Positions 41,079 to 51,581 of a stretch of 64,000 nt of DNA are shown here, piece after piece. The position numbers and the translations under genes were made by a program. The stretch is from Streptomyces hydrogenans (GTDB lineage: Bacteria; Actinomycetota; Actinomycetes; Streptomycetales; Streptomycetaceae): assembly GCF_014656075.1 (NCBI RefSeq), contig NZ_BNBS01000019.1, positions 23,621 to 87,620 on the forward strand, in the 5' to 3' direction. Within the stretch, counting starts at the first letter, position 1. The number at the start of each line of letters is the position of its first letter. The notes beneath the pieces are model-generated. The model was given only the letters and a program-made list of their open reading frames with translations, was not told the DNA's origin and made no database searches.

Positions 41079-43166
41079 GTGAGCACTAAGCCGACCACCA
41101 CAGACCTCCAGTGGACCGAATTGGACCAGCGGGCCGTCGACACCGCCCGCATCCTGGCCGCGGACGCCGTACAGAAGGTCGGCAACGGCCATCCCGGTAC
41201 GGCGATGAGCCTCGCGCCGGCCGCGTACACCCTCTTCCAGAAGGTGATGCGCCACGACCCGTCCGACCCCCAGTGGGTCGGGCGCGACCGGTTCGTGCTC
41301 TCCGCGGGCCACTCCTCCCTGACCCTGTACACCCAGCTGTACCTGGGTGGCTTCGGTCTGGAGCTGGACGACCTCAAGGCGTTCCGCACCTGGGGCTCGA
41401 AGACCCCGGGTCACCCGGAGTACGGCCACACGGCCGGCGTCGAGACCACCACCGGCCCGCTGGGCCAGGGTGTCGCGAACGCGGTGGGCATGGCGATGGC
41501 CGCCCGCTACGAGCGCGGTCTCTTCGACCCGGAGGCGGCCCCCGGCACCTCCCCCTTCGACCACAACGTCTACGTGATCGCCGGTGACGGCTGCCTCCAG
41601 GAGGGCATCTCCTCCGAGGCGTCCTCGCTCGCGGGCCACCAGAAGCTCGGCAATCTGATCCTGCTGTGGGACGACAACCACATCTCGATCGAGGGCGACA
41701 CCGAGACCGCCGTCTCCGAGGACACGCTGAAGCGGTACGAGGCGTACGGCTGGCACGTGCAGCGCGTGGAGCCGCAGGAGAACGGCGACCTGGACCCGGC
41801 CGGGCTGTACGCGGCGATCCGCGCGGCCGAGGCCGAGACCGGGCGCCCGTCCTTCATCGCGATGCGCTCGATCATCGCCTGGCCCGCGCCGAACGCGCAG
41901 AACACCGAGGCCGCGCACGGCTCGGCGCTCGGCGACGAGGAGGTCGCGGCCACCAAGCGCGTCCTGGGCTTCGACCCGGAACGGACCTTCGAGGTCACCG
42001 ACGAGGTCATCGGCCACACCCGCGCGCTGGGCGACCGCGGCGCCGAGGCCCGCGCCGCCTGGGAGAAGCAGCTCGCCGAGTGGCGTGCGGCCAACCCCGA
42101 GCGCGCCGCCGAGTTCGACCGGATCCAGGCGAACGAGCTGCCGGCCGGCTGGGAGGAGAAGCTCCCGGTCTTCGAGGCGGGCAAGAGCGTCGCCACCCGT
42201 GCCGCCTCGGGCAAGGTGCTCCAGGCGCTGGGCGAGGTCGTCCCCGAGCTGTGGGGCGGCTCGGCCGACCTCGCGGGCTCGAACAACACGACGATCGACA
42301 AGGCGTCGTCCTTCCTCCCCGAGGGCAACCCGCTGCCCGAGGCCCACCCGTACGGCCGCACGATCCACTTCGGCATCCGCGAGCACGCCATGGCCGCGGA
42401 GATGAACGGCATCGCGCTGCACGGCAACACCCGCATCTACGGCGGCACCTTCCTGGTCTTCTCGGACTACATGCGCAACGCGGTGCGCCTGTCGGCCCTG
42501 ATGCACGTGCCGGTCACCTACGTGTGGACGCACGACTCGATCGGCCTCGGCGAGGACGGCCCGACCCACCAGCCGGTGGAGCACCTGGCCTCGCTGCGCG
42601 CCATCCCGGGGCTGAACGTGGTCCGCCCGGCCGACGCCAACGAGACGGCGATCGCCTGGCGCGAGATCATGAAGCGGCACACCCGCGAGTACCTGAAGGG
42701 CGCGCCGCACGGTCTGGCGCTGACCCGGCAGGGCGTGCCGACCTACGCGCCGAACGAGGACGCGGCCAAGGGCGGCTACGTGCTGTTCGACGCCGAGGGC
42801 GGCACCGCGCAGGTCGTGATCATCGCGACCGGCTCCGAGGTGCACCTGGCCGTCGAGGCCCGTGAGGCGCTCCAGGCGGAGGGCGTCCCGACCCGGGTCG
42901 TCTCGATGCCGTCCGTGGAGTGGTTCGAGGAGCAGGACCAGGCGTACAAGGACTCCGTCCTGCCGCCGTCGGTGAAGGCGCGCGTCGCGGTCGAGGCCGG
43001 TGTCGGCCTGACGTGGCACAAGTACGTCGGCGACGCGGGCCGGATCGTCTCGCTGGAGCACTTCGGTGCCTCGGCCGACGCCAAGGTCCTCTTCCGTGAG
43101 TTCGGTTTCACGCCGGAGGCCGTGGCCGCCGCCGCCCGGGAATCGATCGCCGCCGCCGCGCGCTGA
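41079..43166 (+). CDS. tkt: transketolase
   Basis: 695 residues, the standard bacterial length. TPP-dependent transfer of two-carbon units in the non-oxidative pentose phosphate pathway. The TPP motif [20 protein letters not shown] then DDNHISI (about 168-200) is intact, and [10 protein letters not shown] near the N-terminus and the substrate-binding histidines are present. The GTG start has GGAGAGGAG upstream. It heads the operon tkt-tal-zwf-opcA-pgl. Confidence 0.96.
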   Translation: MSTKPTTTDLQWTELDQRAVDTARILAADAVQKVGNGHPGTAMSLAPAAYTLFQKVMRHDPSDPQWVGRDRFVLSAGHSSLTLYTQLYLGGFGLELDDLKAFRTWGSKTPGHPEYGHTAGVETTTGPLGQGVANAVGMAMAARYERGLFDPEAAPGTSPFDHNVYVIAGDGCLQEGISSEASSLAGHQKLGNLILLWDDNHISIEGDTETAVSEDTLKRYEAYGWHVQRVEPQENGDLDPAGLYAAIRAAEAETGRPSFIAMRSIIAWPAPNAQNTEAAHGSALGDEEVAATKRVLGFDPERTFEVTDEVIGHTRALGDRGAEARAAWEKQLAEWRAANPERAAEFDRIQANELPAGWEEKLPVFEAGKSVATRAASGKVLQALGEVVPELWGGSADLAGSNNTTIDKASSFLPEGNPLPEAHPYGRTIHFGIREHAMAAEMNGIALHGNTRIYGGTFLVFSDYMRNAVRLSALMHVPVTYVWTHDSIGLGEDGPTHQPVEHLASLRAIPGLNVVRPADANETAIAWREIMKRHTREYLKGAPHGLALTRQGVPTYAPNEDAAKGGYVLFDAEGGTAQVVIIATGSEVHLAVEAREALQAEGVPTRVVSMPSVEWFEEQDQAYKDSVLPPSVKARVAVEAGVGLTWHKYVGDAGRIVSLEHFGASADAKVLFREFGFTPEAVAAAARESIAAAAR

Positions 43167-43201
43167 CGCGGATACGTACGACTTTTGGAGATGCAACTCT
43201 C

Positions 43202-44320
43202 ATGACAGACGCTCTCAAGCGCCTCTCCGACGAAGGCGTCGCGATCTGGCTGGACGACCTGTCGCGCAAGCGCATCACGTCCGGCAACCTGGCCGAGCTG
43301 ATCGACCAGTCGCACGTGGTCGGTGTCACCACCAACCCGTCGATCTTCCAGAAGGCGATCACCTCGGGTGACGGTTACGAGCAGCAGCTCGCCGACCTGG
43401 CCGCCCGCAAGGTGACCGTGGACGAGGCCATCCGCATGATCACGACGGCGGACGTCCGCGACGCCGCCGACATCCTGCGCCCGGTCTTCGACGCGACCGA
43501 CGGCCAGGACGGCCGGGTGTCGATCGAGGTCGACCCCCGTCTGGCCCACGAGACGGTCGCCACCATCGCCGAGGCCAAGCAGCTGGCCTGGCTGGTGGAC
43601 CGCCCCAACACCCTCATCAAGATCCCGGCCACCAAGGCGGGCCTGCCGGCGATCACCGAGGTCATCGGCCTCGGCATCAGCGTCAACGTGACGCTGATCT
43701 TCTCGCTGGAGCGCTACCGCGCGGTCATGGACGCCTACCTGGCGGGTCTGGAGAAGGCCCGCGAGCGCGGCCTCGACCTCTCCGAGATCCACTCGGTGGC
43801 CTCCTTCTTCGTCTCCCGCGTGGACACGGAGATCGACAAGCGCCTGGACGGCATCGGTACCGACGAGGCCGAGGCGCTCAAGGGCAAGGCCGCGCTGGCC
43901 AACGCCCGGCTGGCCTACGAGGCGTACGAGGAGGTCTTCTCCTCCGAGCGCTGGGCCGCCCTGGACAAGGCGCAGGCCAACAAGCAGCGTCCGCTGTGGG
44001 CCTCGACCGGCGTCAAGGACCCGGCGTACAAGGACACGCTGTACGTCGTGGACCTGGTCGCCCCCGGCACGGTGAACACCATGCCGGAGGCCACCATGGA
44101 GGCCACCGCCGACCACGGCGAGGTCACCGGTGACACCATCCGCGGGACGTACGAGCAGTCCCGCGCCGAGCTGGCGGCCGTCGAGAAGCTGGGCATCAGC
44201 TACGACGACGTGGTCCAGCTCCTGGAGGACGAGGGCGTCGAGAAGTTCGAGGCGTCCTGGAACGACCTGCTCAGCTCGACCGAGGCGGAGCTCGCGCGCC
44301 GCGTCCCTTCGGAGGCCTGA
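43202..44320 (+). CDS. tal: transaldolase
   Basis: 372 residues, the longer actinobacterial form. Schiff-base enzyme exchanging dihydroxyacetone units in the pentose phosphate pathway. The catalytic lysine is K140 ([10 protein letters not shown]); the N-terminal [11 protein letters not shown] motif is present. The ATG start has TTGGAG upstream, 35 bp after tkt. Confidence 0.96.
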   Translation: MTDALKRLSDEGVAIWLDDLSRKRITSGNLAELIDQSHVVGVTTNPSIFQKAITSGDGYEQQLADLAARKVTVDEAIRMITTADVRDAADILRPVFDATDGQDGRVSIEVDPRLAHETVATIAEAKQLAWLVDRPNTLIKIPATKAGLPAITEVIGLGISVNVTLIFSLERYRAVMDAYLAGLEKARERGLDLSEIHSVASFFVSRVDTEIDKRLDGIGTDEAEALKGKAALANARLAYEAYEEVFSSERWAALDKAQANKQRPLWASTGVKDPAYKDTLYVVDLVAPGTVNTMPEATMEATADHGEVTGDTIRGTYEQSRAELAAVEKLGISYDDVVQLLEDEGVEKFEASWNDLLSSTEAELARRVPSEA

Positions 44321-44325
44321 CCACT

Positions 44326-45858
44326 TTGAGCACCGTCCACGGAGCCAACCCGCTCCGTGACGCCGCAGACCGACGGCTCCCGCGCATCGCGGGGCCGTCG
44401 GGCCTGGTCATCTTCGGCGTCACGGGCGATTTGTCCCGTAAGAAGCTGATGCCCGCCGTCTACGACCTGGCCAACCGCGGCCTGCTGCCGCCGGGCTTCT
44501 CGCTCGTCGGCTTCGCCCGTCGGGAGTGGCAGGACGAGGACTTCGCGCAGGAGGTCCACGACGCGGTCAAGCAGCACGCCCGCACCCCCTTCCGCGAGGA
44601 GGTCTGGCAGCAGCTCATCCAGGGGATGCGCTTCGTCCAGGGCGACTTCGACAGCGACGAGGCGTTCGAGCAGCTCAAGGACACCATCGAGGAGCTGGAC
44701 AAGGCGCAGGGCACCGGGGGCAACTTCGCCTTCTACCTGTCCGTGCCGCCGAAGTTCTTCCCGCTCGTCGTCCAGCAGCTGAAGAAGCACGGCCTGGCCG
44801 ACCAGAAGAACGGCTCCTGGCGCCGCGCCGTCATCGAGAAGCCCTTCGGCCACGACCTGACCTCCGCCAAGGAGCTCAACGAGGTCGTCCACGAGGTCTT
44901 CCCGCCCGAGGCGGTCTTCCGCATCGACCACTACCTCGGCAAGGAGACCGTCCAGAACATCCTGGCGCTCCGCTTCGCCAACACCCTCTTCGAGCCGATC
45001 TGGAACCGGTCGTACGTCGACCACGTGCAGATCACCATGGCCGAGGACATCGGCATCGGCGGCCGCGCCGGCTACTACGACGGCATCGGCGCCGCCCGTG
45101 ACGTCATCCAGAACCACCTGCTCCAGCTGCTCGCGCTGACCGCGATGGAGGAGCCCGCCTCCTTCGACGCCGACGCGCTCGCCGCCGAGAAGACCAAGGT
45201 GCTGGGCGCCGTCCGGCTGCCCAAGGACCTGGCGAAGACCACCGTCCGCGGACAGTACGCGGCCGGCTGGCAGGGCGGCGCCAAGGCCGTCGGCTACCTC
45301 CAGGAAGAGGGCATCGACCCCCAGTCGAAGACCGACACCTACGCGGCGGTCAAGCTGGAGATCGACAACCGCCGCTGGGCGGGCGTCCCCTTCTACCTGC
45401 GCACCGGCAAGCGCCTCGGCCGCCGGGTCACCGAGATCGCGGTGGTCTTCCAGCGCGCCCCGCACTCCCCCTTCGACCACACGTCGACGGAGGAGCTGGG
45501 CCGCAACGCCATCGTCATCCGGGTCCAGCCGGACGAGGGCGTCACCGTCCGCTTCGGTTCCAAGGTGCCGGGCACCCAGATGGAGATCCGGGACGTGTCG
45601 ATGGACTTCGCCTACGGCGAGTCCTTCACCGAGTCCAGCCCCGAGGCGTACGAGCGGCTCATCCTGGACGTCCTGCTGGGCGACTCCAACCTCTTCCCGC
45701 GCGTGGAGGAGGTCGAGCTGTCCTGGAAGATCCTCGACCCGATCGAGCAGTACTGGGACAAGCACGGCAAGCCCGCCCAGTACGAGTCCGGGACCTGGGG
45801 TCCCGTCGAGGCGGACGAGATGCTCGCACGAGACGGCAGGAGCTGGCGCCGGCCATGA
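44326..45858 (+). CDS. zwf: glucose-6-phosphate dehydrogenase
   Basis: 510 residues. NADP-binding GVTGDLSRKKL near residue 31 and the active-site RIDHYLGKE near 205 are intact. It makes NADPH and 6-phosphogluconolactone at the entry of the pentose phosphate pathway. The start appears to be TTG (44326-44328), five bases after tal and eleven bases after GGAGG in the tal end; no in-frame ATG or GTG lies upstream of the conserved sequence. The stop overlaps opcA by four bases. Confidence 0.95.
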   Translation: MSTVHGANPLRDAADRRLPRIAGPSGLVIFGVTGDLSRKKLMPAVYDLANRGLLPPGFSLVGFARREWQDEDFAQEVHDAVKQHARTPFREEVWQQLIQGMRFVQGDFDSDEAFEQLKDTIEELDKAQGTGGNFAFYLSVPPKFFPLVVQQLKKHGLADQKNGSWRRAVIEKPFGHDLTSAKELNEVVHEVFPPEAVFRIDHYLGKETVQNILALRFANTLFEPIWNRSYVDHVQITMAEDIGIGGRAGYYDGIGAARDVIQNHLLQLLALTAMEEPASFDADALAAEKTKVLGAVRLPKDLAKTTVRGQYAAGWQGGAKAVGYLQEEGIDPQSKTDTYAAVKLEIDNRRWAGVPFYLRTGKRLGRRVTEIAVVFQRAPHSPFDHTSTEELGRNAIVIRVQPDEGVTVRFGSKVPGTQMEIRDVSMDFAYGESFTESSPEAYERLILDVLLGDSNLFPRVEEVELSWKILDPIEQYWDKHGKPAQYESGTWGPVEADEMLARDGRSWRRP

Positions 45859-46925
45859 AGACCGACCTGACGGACACCACGTCCTCCAAGATCAACAAGG
45901 CGCTGGTGCTCGGGCGGCGGGCTATCGGCACCCCGGCCGTCGGCATGGTGCTCACCCTCGTGATCGTCACCGACGAGGAGAACGCCTACGACGCGCTGAA
46001 GGCGGCCAACGAGGCGTCCCGCGAGCACCCCTCGCGGACCCTCGTGGTGATCAAGCGGGTCTCGCGCTCGCCGCGGGACCGCGCCAACACCCGGCTCGAC
46101 GCCGAGGTCCGCCTCGGCGCCGACGCCGGTTCCGGCGAGACGGTGGTCCTCCGGCTGTACGGCGAGGTCGTCGACCAGGCCCAGTCGGTGGTGCTGCCGC
46201 TGCTCCTCCCGGACGCCCCCGTCGTCGTCTGGTGGCCGGTGAACGCGCCGACCGACCCGGCGAACGACCCGCTGGGCGCCCTCGCCCAGCGCCGGGTGAC
46301 CGACACGTACGCCGCCGAGCAGCCCATCGAGGAGCTGACCGCGCGCGCGGACACCTACACCCCCGGCGACACGGACCTGTCGTGGACCCGGATCACCCCG
46401 TGGCGCTCGATGCTGGCCGCCGCGCTCGACCAGGTCCACTGCAAGGTGACCTCGGCCGACGTGGAGGGCGAGGAGTTCAACCCCAGCGTCGAACTGCTCG
46501 CGATGTGGCTGGCCGAGCGGCTGAAGGTGCCGGTGCGGCGCTCGAAGTCGGCGGGGCCCGGCCTCACCTCCGTACGGCTGGAGACCAGCGCCGGACCGAT
46601 CGTGCTCGACCGGCCCGACGGCTCGCTCGCGACCCTCTCCATAGAGGGGCAGCCGGACCGCGCGGTGGCGCTCAAGCGGCGCGAGACGGCCGAGCTGATC
46701 GCCGAGGAGCTGCGCCGGCTCGACCCGGACGACACCTACGCGGCCTCGCTGCGGTTCGGCCTGGAGCGGCTCGACGAGGAGGCGGCCATCACCGCCCCCG
46801 CGCCGGAGGCGCCCGCCCCGGACGTCACGGCCGCCGAGCCGGAGGCCGCTCCCGAGGCCGCCGGGGAGCCCGCGAAGAAGGCTCCCGCCAAGAAGGCCCC
46901 GGCGAAGAAGGCGGCGGCCAAGTGA
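45855..46925 (+). CDS. opcA: OpcA, glucose-6-phosphate dehydrogenase assembly/activation protein
   Basis: 356 residues. OpcA family (redox-linked activator of Zwf in cyanobacteria and actinobacteria). Conserved are VVVWWPVNAP and SWTRITPWRSMLAAALD. The C-terminal about 45 residues form an Ala/Pro/Glu segment ending in KKAPAKKAPAKK-type repeats. ATGA overlap with zwf supports joint function. Confidence 0.93.
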   Translation: MKTDLTDTTSSKINKALVLGRRAIGTPAVGMVLTLVIVTDEENAYDALKAANEASREHPSRTLVVIKRVSRSPRDRANTRLDAEVRLGADAGSGETVVLRLYGEVVDQAQSVVLPLLLPDAPVVVWWPVNAPTDPANDPLGALAQRRVTDTYAAEQPIEELTARADTYTPGDTDLSWTRITPWRSMLAAALDQVHCKVTSADVEGEEFNPSVELLAMWLAERLKVPVRRSKSAGPGLTSVRLETSAGPIVLDRPDGSLATLSIEGQPDRAVALKRRETAELIAEELRRLDPDDTYAASLRFGLERLDEEAAITAPAPEAPAPDVTAAEPEAAPEAAGEPAKKAPAKKAPAKKAAAK

Positions 46926-47704
46926 GCACTCCGCAGCTGGTGGTCCACCGGGACAAGGAGCTGATGGCCGAGGCCGCCGCGGCCCGGCTGATCACCCGGA
47001 TCGTGGACGCGCAGTCCTCCCGCGGCGCGGCCTCGGTCGTGCTGACGGGCGGCCGCAACGGCAACGGGCTGCTCGCCGCGCTCGGCACGGCCCCCGCCCG
47101 GGACGCGATCGACTGGTCGCGGCTCGACCTGTGGTGGGGCGACGAGCGGTTCCTGCCCGAGGGCGACCCCGAGCGGAACGTCACCCAGGCCCGCGCGGCG
47201 CTGCTCGACCGGGTCCCGCTGGACCCGGCCCGGGTGCACGCCATGCCGGCCTCCGACGGGCCGTACGGCGACGACGCGGACGCCGCCGCGGCGGGCTACG
47301 CGGCCGAACTGGCCGCCGCGGCCGCCCCGGAGGACCGCGCCGGCGTGCCCGCCTTCGACGTGCTGATGCTGGGCGTCGGCCCGGACACCCACGTGGCCTC
47401 GCTCTTCCCGGAGCTGCCCGCGGTCCGGGAGACCGAGCGGACGGTCGTCGGCGTGCACGGCGCGCCCAAGCCGCCGCCCACCCGGATCTCCCTGACCCTC
47501 CCGGCGATCCGGGCGGCGAAGGAGGTCTGGCTGCTCGCGGCGGGCGAGGACAAGGCGAAGGCGGCGGCCCTCGCGCTGTCCGGCGCGGGCGAGGTGCAGG
47601 CCCCCGCGGCCGGCGCCCGCGGCCGCTCGCGCACGCTGTGGCTGATGGACGCGGCGGCGGCCTCGGAGCTGCCGCGGAGCCTGTATCCGCCGGCCTCGGC
47701 CTGA
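46922..47704 (+). CDS. pgl: 6-phosphogluconolactonase
   Basis: 260 residues. Hydrolyses 6-phosphogluconolactone to 6-phosphogluconate. LTGGRNGNGLLAAL near the N-terminus, WWGDERFLPEGDPERN, and the catalytic-His segment GVGPDTHVASLFPEL are visible; the usual Gly before His is Thr here. GTGA overlap with opcA. It is the last gene of the operon, ending at a hairpin. Confidence 0.94.
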   Translation: MSTPQLVVHRDKELMAEAAAARLITRIVDAQSSRGAASVVLTGGRNGNGLLAALGTAPARDAIDWSRLDLWWGDERFLPEGDPERNVTQARAALLDRVPLDPARVHAMPASDGPYGDDADAAAAGYAAELAAAAAPEDRAGVPAFDVLMLGVGPDTHVASLFPELPAVRETERTVVGVHGAPKPPPTRISLTLPAIRAAKEVWLLAAGEDKAKAAALALSGAGEVQAPAAGARGRSRTLWLMDAAAASELPRSLYPPASA

Positions 47705-47715
47705 TCCCCCCGTAC

Positions 47716-47751
47716 GGAGGCCCGGTTCACCTCGCGGTGGACCGGGCCTCC
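47716..47751. terminator. bidirectional terminator after pgl
   Basis: 16-bp arms (GGAGGCCCGGTTCACC, 15 of 16 paired) with loop TCGC. The hairpin contains the stop codon of the convergent PH-domain gene. Confidence 0.8.
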
Positions 47752-49262
47752 GGCGTTCCGGCGCGGACCAGGAAGGGCGTGAGCAGCCCCGGGACGGCCT
47801 CGTCGGCGAGGGCGAGGCCCTGGTCCTCGCCCGCGTCCAGGACGTCGTAGGCGCCCTCTCCGGCGGCCGTGGTGGCGGTGAGGGTGAGGATCCCGGCGCG
47901 GCGCTGGAAGTACGACTGCTTGACCGTCCAGCCGATGATCCCGGTCCGCTGGAGGGCGACGGTGGCCCGGCGCACGGAGCCCGAACGGGTCACCAGATAG
48001 CCGCCGCTGACGGTGTGCCCGAGGGAGCGGTACGCGTCCCGGGCGAGGAGCACGGCGAGCGGGGCGAGGACGACGGTCCAGCCGGCCGCCACGTACAGCA
48101 GCACCGGCGTGAGGAGCGCCCCCAGGAGGGCGAGGACGGCGGCGGGGAGCAGGACGGCGGCGAGCGCCCATCGGAGCCTGCGGGCGCGGGCGGCACGGGG
48201 GTGGGCGGTGAGCGGGGCGGAGGTGGGCGGCTCGGTCTCGCGCAGGACCTCGGCGGCGACCCGGTCGGCGACGGCCCGGGGCGCGGCCGGCAGCAGCGTC
48301 TTGAGGTCGGTGTGCTTCTCGTCGTCGTCCTCGGCGAGCCCGGTGGCGACGGCGTCGACCCGGGCGGCGCCGAGGAGCCGGACGCCGAGGGGTTCGACGA
48401 GCTCGACGCCGCGCAGCCGGCGCTCCTCCAGGGTGACCGAGCGGGCGGTGAACAGGCCCCTGCGGACCCGGAGGGTGCCGCCGGGCTCGCGCTCCAGCCG
48501 GTGGTTCCACCACATCTCGATCCACAGGCCGAGGGCGCCGACGGCGCCGGCGGCGGTGGCGAGGAGGAGGAGATCGACGATCATCCAGGGCAGCGAGACC
48601 TCCTGGAAGCGGTCCCCTATCCAGTCGATGACCTCGGCCTGGGCGCCGAACCACTCGCTGACCTGCAGGACGGCCCCCGCGGCGGCGCCGCCGAGGGCGG
48701 GGGCGACGAAGGAGACCGGGGCGTAGCGGATCCAGCGGGGGTCGAGGACGGCGAGGGTGCCGTCGTGGGCGGGATCGGCCCCGGTGGCGGCGGGGCGGGC
48801 GAGGAGCTCGCGGCGGAGCCGTTCGCCCTCGGCGCGGGTGACGAGTTCGAGTTCGAGGGTGGACTCGCCGCCGCCGGTGGACTCGCCGGTGCCGATGCGG
48901 ACCTTGACGAGGCCGGGGACCCGCTGGAGCGGGTTGGCCGTGAGGTCGACGGTGCGGATCCGGTCGCGGGCCAGGGAGCGGCGCTTGAGGAGGAGCAGGC
49001 CGGTGTGGAGGTCGACCCGGTCGGGGCCGACGCGGTAGCGGGTGCGGCGGCAGCGGACCCAGTCGGCGGCGGTGCCGCCGCCGACGAGGAGGACGGCGCC
49101 GGCGAGGACCCAGGCCACGGCCTGCCACAGCGGCCGGCCGCCGGCCAGTCCGGCGGCGATCGGCACCCCGGCGCCGGCGGCGACCCCGCAGAACACGGCG
49201 GCGGTGACGAGGAGGGTGCGCGGGTCGAGCCGCCGCCACTCCCCCTCGGGCCCGGCGGTCAC
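47727..49262 (-). CDS. membrane protein with bacterial PH (YdbT-like) domains
   Basis: 511 residues. Five or six membrane segments in three helix pairs alternate with bacterial Pleckstrin-like domains (about 70-150, 255-315 and 400-480; the repeated pattern is RRTRYRVGPDRVDLHTG then RIRTVDLTANPLQRVPGL). Similar proteins (YdbT/YdbS) are of unknown role; in Bacillus they are linked to resistance to antimicrobial peptides. The GTG start overlaps the stop of the smaller PH gene by four bases (GTGA). Confidence 0.85.
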   Translation of the reverse strand: MTAGPEGEWRRLDPRTLLVTAAVFCGVAAGAGVPIAAGLAGGRPLWQAVAWVLAGAVLLVGGGTAADWVRCRRTRYRVGPDRVDLHTGLLLLKRRSLARDRIRTVDLTANPLQRVPGLVKVRIGTGESTGGGESTLELELVTRAEGERLRRELLARPAATGADPAHDGTLAVLDPRWIRYAPVSFVAPALGGAAAGAVLQVSEWFGAQAEVIDWIGDRFQEVSLPWMIVDLLLLATAAGAVGALGLWIEMWWNHRLEREPGGTLRVRRGLFTARSVTLEERRLRGVELVEPLGVRLLGAARVDAVATGLAEDDDEKHTDLKTLLPAAPRAVADRVAAEVLRETEPPTSAPLTAHPRAARARRLRWALAAVLLPAAVLALLGALLTPVLLYVAAGWTVVLAPLAVLLARDAYRSLGHTVSGGYLVTRSGSVRRATVALQRTGIIGWTVKQSYFQRRAGILTLTATTAAGEGAYDVLDAGEDQGLALADEAVPGLLTPFLVRAGTPEARSTAR

Positions 49263-49759
49263 GTGGCGTCCCCGGGGGTGGCCCGGGTGAGCGCGGTGAG
49301 CCGTTCGGCGAGGTCGGCGGCGAGTTCGTGGTCGAGCCCCTCGACCCGCAGCGCGCCCTTGGAGGAGGCGGTGGTGACGGTGACGGTGGCCAGGCCGAAG
49401 AGCTGTTCCAGCGGGCCGCGTACGGTGTCCACGGTCTGGATCCGGGACATGGGGGCGATCCGCCACTCCTGCCACAGGGCTCCGGTGCGGACGTACACGG
49501 CCTCGTCGGTCACCTCCCAGCGGTGCACCCGGAACCACCAGGCGGGGAAGAACGCGGTGCAGGCGACCCCGAGCGCGACCAGGACGACGGCCGTGCCGAG
49601 CAGCCAGGTCCGGGCCGGTTCGATCAGCAGGCCCAGCACGGCCAGGACGGCGGCCGGGAGGCCGGCGGCGAGGAGGCACTGGGCGCTCCACCAGCCGACG
49701 GCCCTGCGGTCCACCGCGTTCCTGGGCGGCCGCAGCCGCACCGCGTTCTCCCCCGCCAT
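49259..49759 (-). CDS. small membrane protein with bacterial PH domain (YdbS-like)
   Basis: 166 residues: two membrane helices (about 23-45 and 50-72) followed by a PH domain (about 75-150; VYVRTGALWQEWRIAPMSRIQTVDTVRGPLEQLFGLATVT). It pairs with the larger YdbT-like protein, to which it is coupled by overlap, as ydbS-ydbT pairs usually are. The ATG has AGGAG upstream and lies 3 bp after the pgi stop, so the pair may be co-transcribed with pgi. Confidence 0.87.
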   Translation of the reverse strand: MAGENAVRLRPPRNAVDRRAVGWWSAQCLLAAGLPAAVLAVLGLLIEPARTWLLGTAVVLVALGVACTAFFPAWWFRVHRWEVTDEAVYVRTGALWQEWRIAPMSRIQTVDTVRGPLEQLFGLATVTVTTASSKGALRVEGLDHELAADLAERLTALTRATPGDAT

Positions 49760-49762
49760 CGG

Positions 49763-51427
49763 TCAGCTCCTGCCGCGCAGGGCGCGGTAGGCGGCGACGA
49801 GGGCCGCGGTGGAGCCGTCGAGGCCGTCGGTGTCGCCGTCACCGGTCAGGGCGGGCTCGATCCGCTTGGCGAGGACCTTGCCCAGCTCGACGCCCCACTG
49901 GTCGAAGGAGTCGATGTTCCAGACCGCGCCCTGGACGAAGACCTTGTGCTCGTAGAGCGCCACCAGCTGGCCGAGCACCGAGGGGGTGAGGGCGTCGGCG
50001 AGGAGGGTGGTGGTGGGGTGGTTGCCCTGGAAGGTCTTGTGCGGGACGAGCTCCTCCGGCACGCCCTCGGCCCGTACCTCCTCGGGCGTCTTGCCGAAGG
50101 CGAGGGCCTGGGTCTGCGCGAAGAAGTTGGCCATCAGCAGGTCGTGCTGGGGGACCAGGCCGGGCAGCAGGTCGTCGACGGGCCGGGCGAAGCCGATGAA
50201 GTCGGCGGGGATGAGCTTGGTGCCCTGGTGGATCAACTGGTAGTAGGCGTGCTGCCCGTTGGTGCCGGGGGTGCCCCAGACGACCGGGCCGGTCTGCCAG
50301 TCGACCGGCTCGCCCTGGCGGTCCACGGACTTGCCGTTGGACTCCATGTCGAGCTGCTGGAGGTAGGCGGTGAACTTGGACAGGTAGTGGGAGTACGGCA
50401 GGACGGCGTGCGACTGGGCGTCGAAGAAGCCGCCGTACCAGACGCCGAGGAGGCCGAGGAGGAGCGGCGCGTTCTCCTCGGGCGGGGCGGTGCGGAAGTG
50501 CTCGTCGACGAGGTGGAAGCCGTCGAGCATGGCGCGGAAGTGGTCCGGCCCGATGGCGATCATCAGGGACAGGCCGATGGCGGAGTCGTACGAGTAGCGG
50601 CCGCCGACCCAGTCCCAGAACTCGAACATGTTCGCCGTGTCGATGCCGAACTCCTCGACCCGCTCGGCGTTGGTCGACAGCGCCACGAAGTGCTTCGCGA
50701 CGGCCTCCTGGCCGGCCCCGAGACCGCTGAGCAGCCAGTCGCGGGCGGAGGTGGCGTTGGTGACCGTCTCGATGGTGGTGAAGGTCTTCGAGGCGACGAT
50801 GAAGAGGGTCTCGGCCGGGTCGAGGTCGCGGACGGCCTCGTGGAGGTCGGCGCCGTCGACGTTGGAGACGAAACGGAACGTCAGGTCCCGCTGGGTGTAG
50901 GCGCGCAGCGCCTCGTAGGCCATGGCGGGGCCGAGGTCGGAGCCGCCGATGCCGATGTTGACGATGTTCCTGATCGGCCTGCCGGTGTGGCCGGTCCAGG
51001 CACCGGAGCGGACCTGGTCGGCGAAGCCGGCCATCTTGTCGAGGACGGCGTGGACCTCGGGGACGACGTTCTCGCCGTCGACCTCGATCACGGCCCCGCG
51101 GGGGGCGCGCAGCGCGGTGTGGAGGACGGCCCGGTCCTCGGTGGTGTTGATCTTCTCGCCGCGGAACATGGCGTCGCGCAGTCCGGCGACGTCGGTGGCG
51201 GCGGCCAGCTCGCGCAGCAGCTCCAGCGTCTCGTCGGTGACGAGCTGCTTGGAGTAGTCCAGGTGGAGGTCGCCGACCCGCAGGGTGTAGCGGGTGCCTC
51301 GCTCCGGGTCGGCCGCGAACAGCTCGCGCAGATGGGTGCCGCCCAGCTGCTCCCGGTGCTTGCCGAGGGCCGCCCACTCCGGCAGCCGGTTGAGCCTGAT
51401 GCGTCCTTCAGTGGTCATTTCGGACAT
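49763..51427 (-). CDS. pgi: glucose-6-phosphate isomerase
   Basis: 554 residues, typical of the long bacterial type. Family motifs are [29 protein letters not shown] and [20 protein letters not shown], plus the active-site Glu and His. It links glucose-6-phosphate to the glycolytic pathway and opposes zwf for the same substrate. A second ATG lies three codons in (MTTEG); neither has a strong ribosome binding site. Confidence 0.95.
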   Translation of the reverse strand: MSEMTTEGRIRLNRLPEWAALGKHREQLGGTHLRELFAADPERGTRYTLRVGDLHLDYSKQLVTDETLELLRELAAATDVAGLRDAMFRGEKINTTEDRAVLHTALRAPRGAVIEVDGENVVPEVHAVLDKMAGFADQVRSGAWTGHTGRPIRNIVNIGIGGSDLGPAMAYEALRAYTQRDLTFRFVSNVDGADLHEAVRDLDPAETLFIVASKTFTTIETVTNATSARDWLLSGLGAGQEAVAKHFVALSTNAERVEEFGIDTANMFEFWDWVGGRYSYDSAIGLSLMIAIGPDHFRAMLDGFHLVDEHFRTAPPEENAPLLLGLLGVWYGGFFDAQSHAVLPYSHYLSKFTAYLQQLDMESNGKSVDRQGEPVDWQTGPVVWGTPGTNGQHAYYQLIHQGTKLIPADFIGFARPVDDLLPGLVPQHDLLMANFFAQTQALAFGKTPEEVRAEGVPEELVPHKTFQGNHPTTTLLADALTPSVLGQLVALYEHKVFVQGAVWNIDSFDQWGVELGKVLAKRIEPALTGDGDTDGLDGSTAALVAAYRALRGRS

Positions 51428-51517
51428 CGCCCACTTCTTCTCTCACGTTTCTGCCCCGCTGCTCCTCCAACCTAATTGATCGCGCGGGGCGATCCGCGCC
51501 ATCGGACCCGGACACGA

Positions 51518-51562
51518 CGAAGGGCCCTGTGCGCGAAGCTGGTTCGCGTACGGGGCCCTTCG
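51518..51562. terminator. terminator of the RbpA-like gene
   Basis: CGAAGGGCCC / GGGCCCTTCG, ten perfect pairs, plus an inner CGCGAA / TTCGCG stem inside the loop. It lies 20 bp beyond the RbpA-like stop. Confidence 0.8.
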
Positions 51563-51581
51563 GCTGCTGTTCGTCCGGTGT

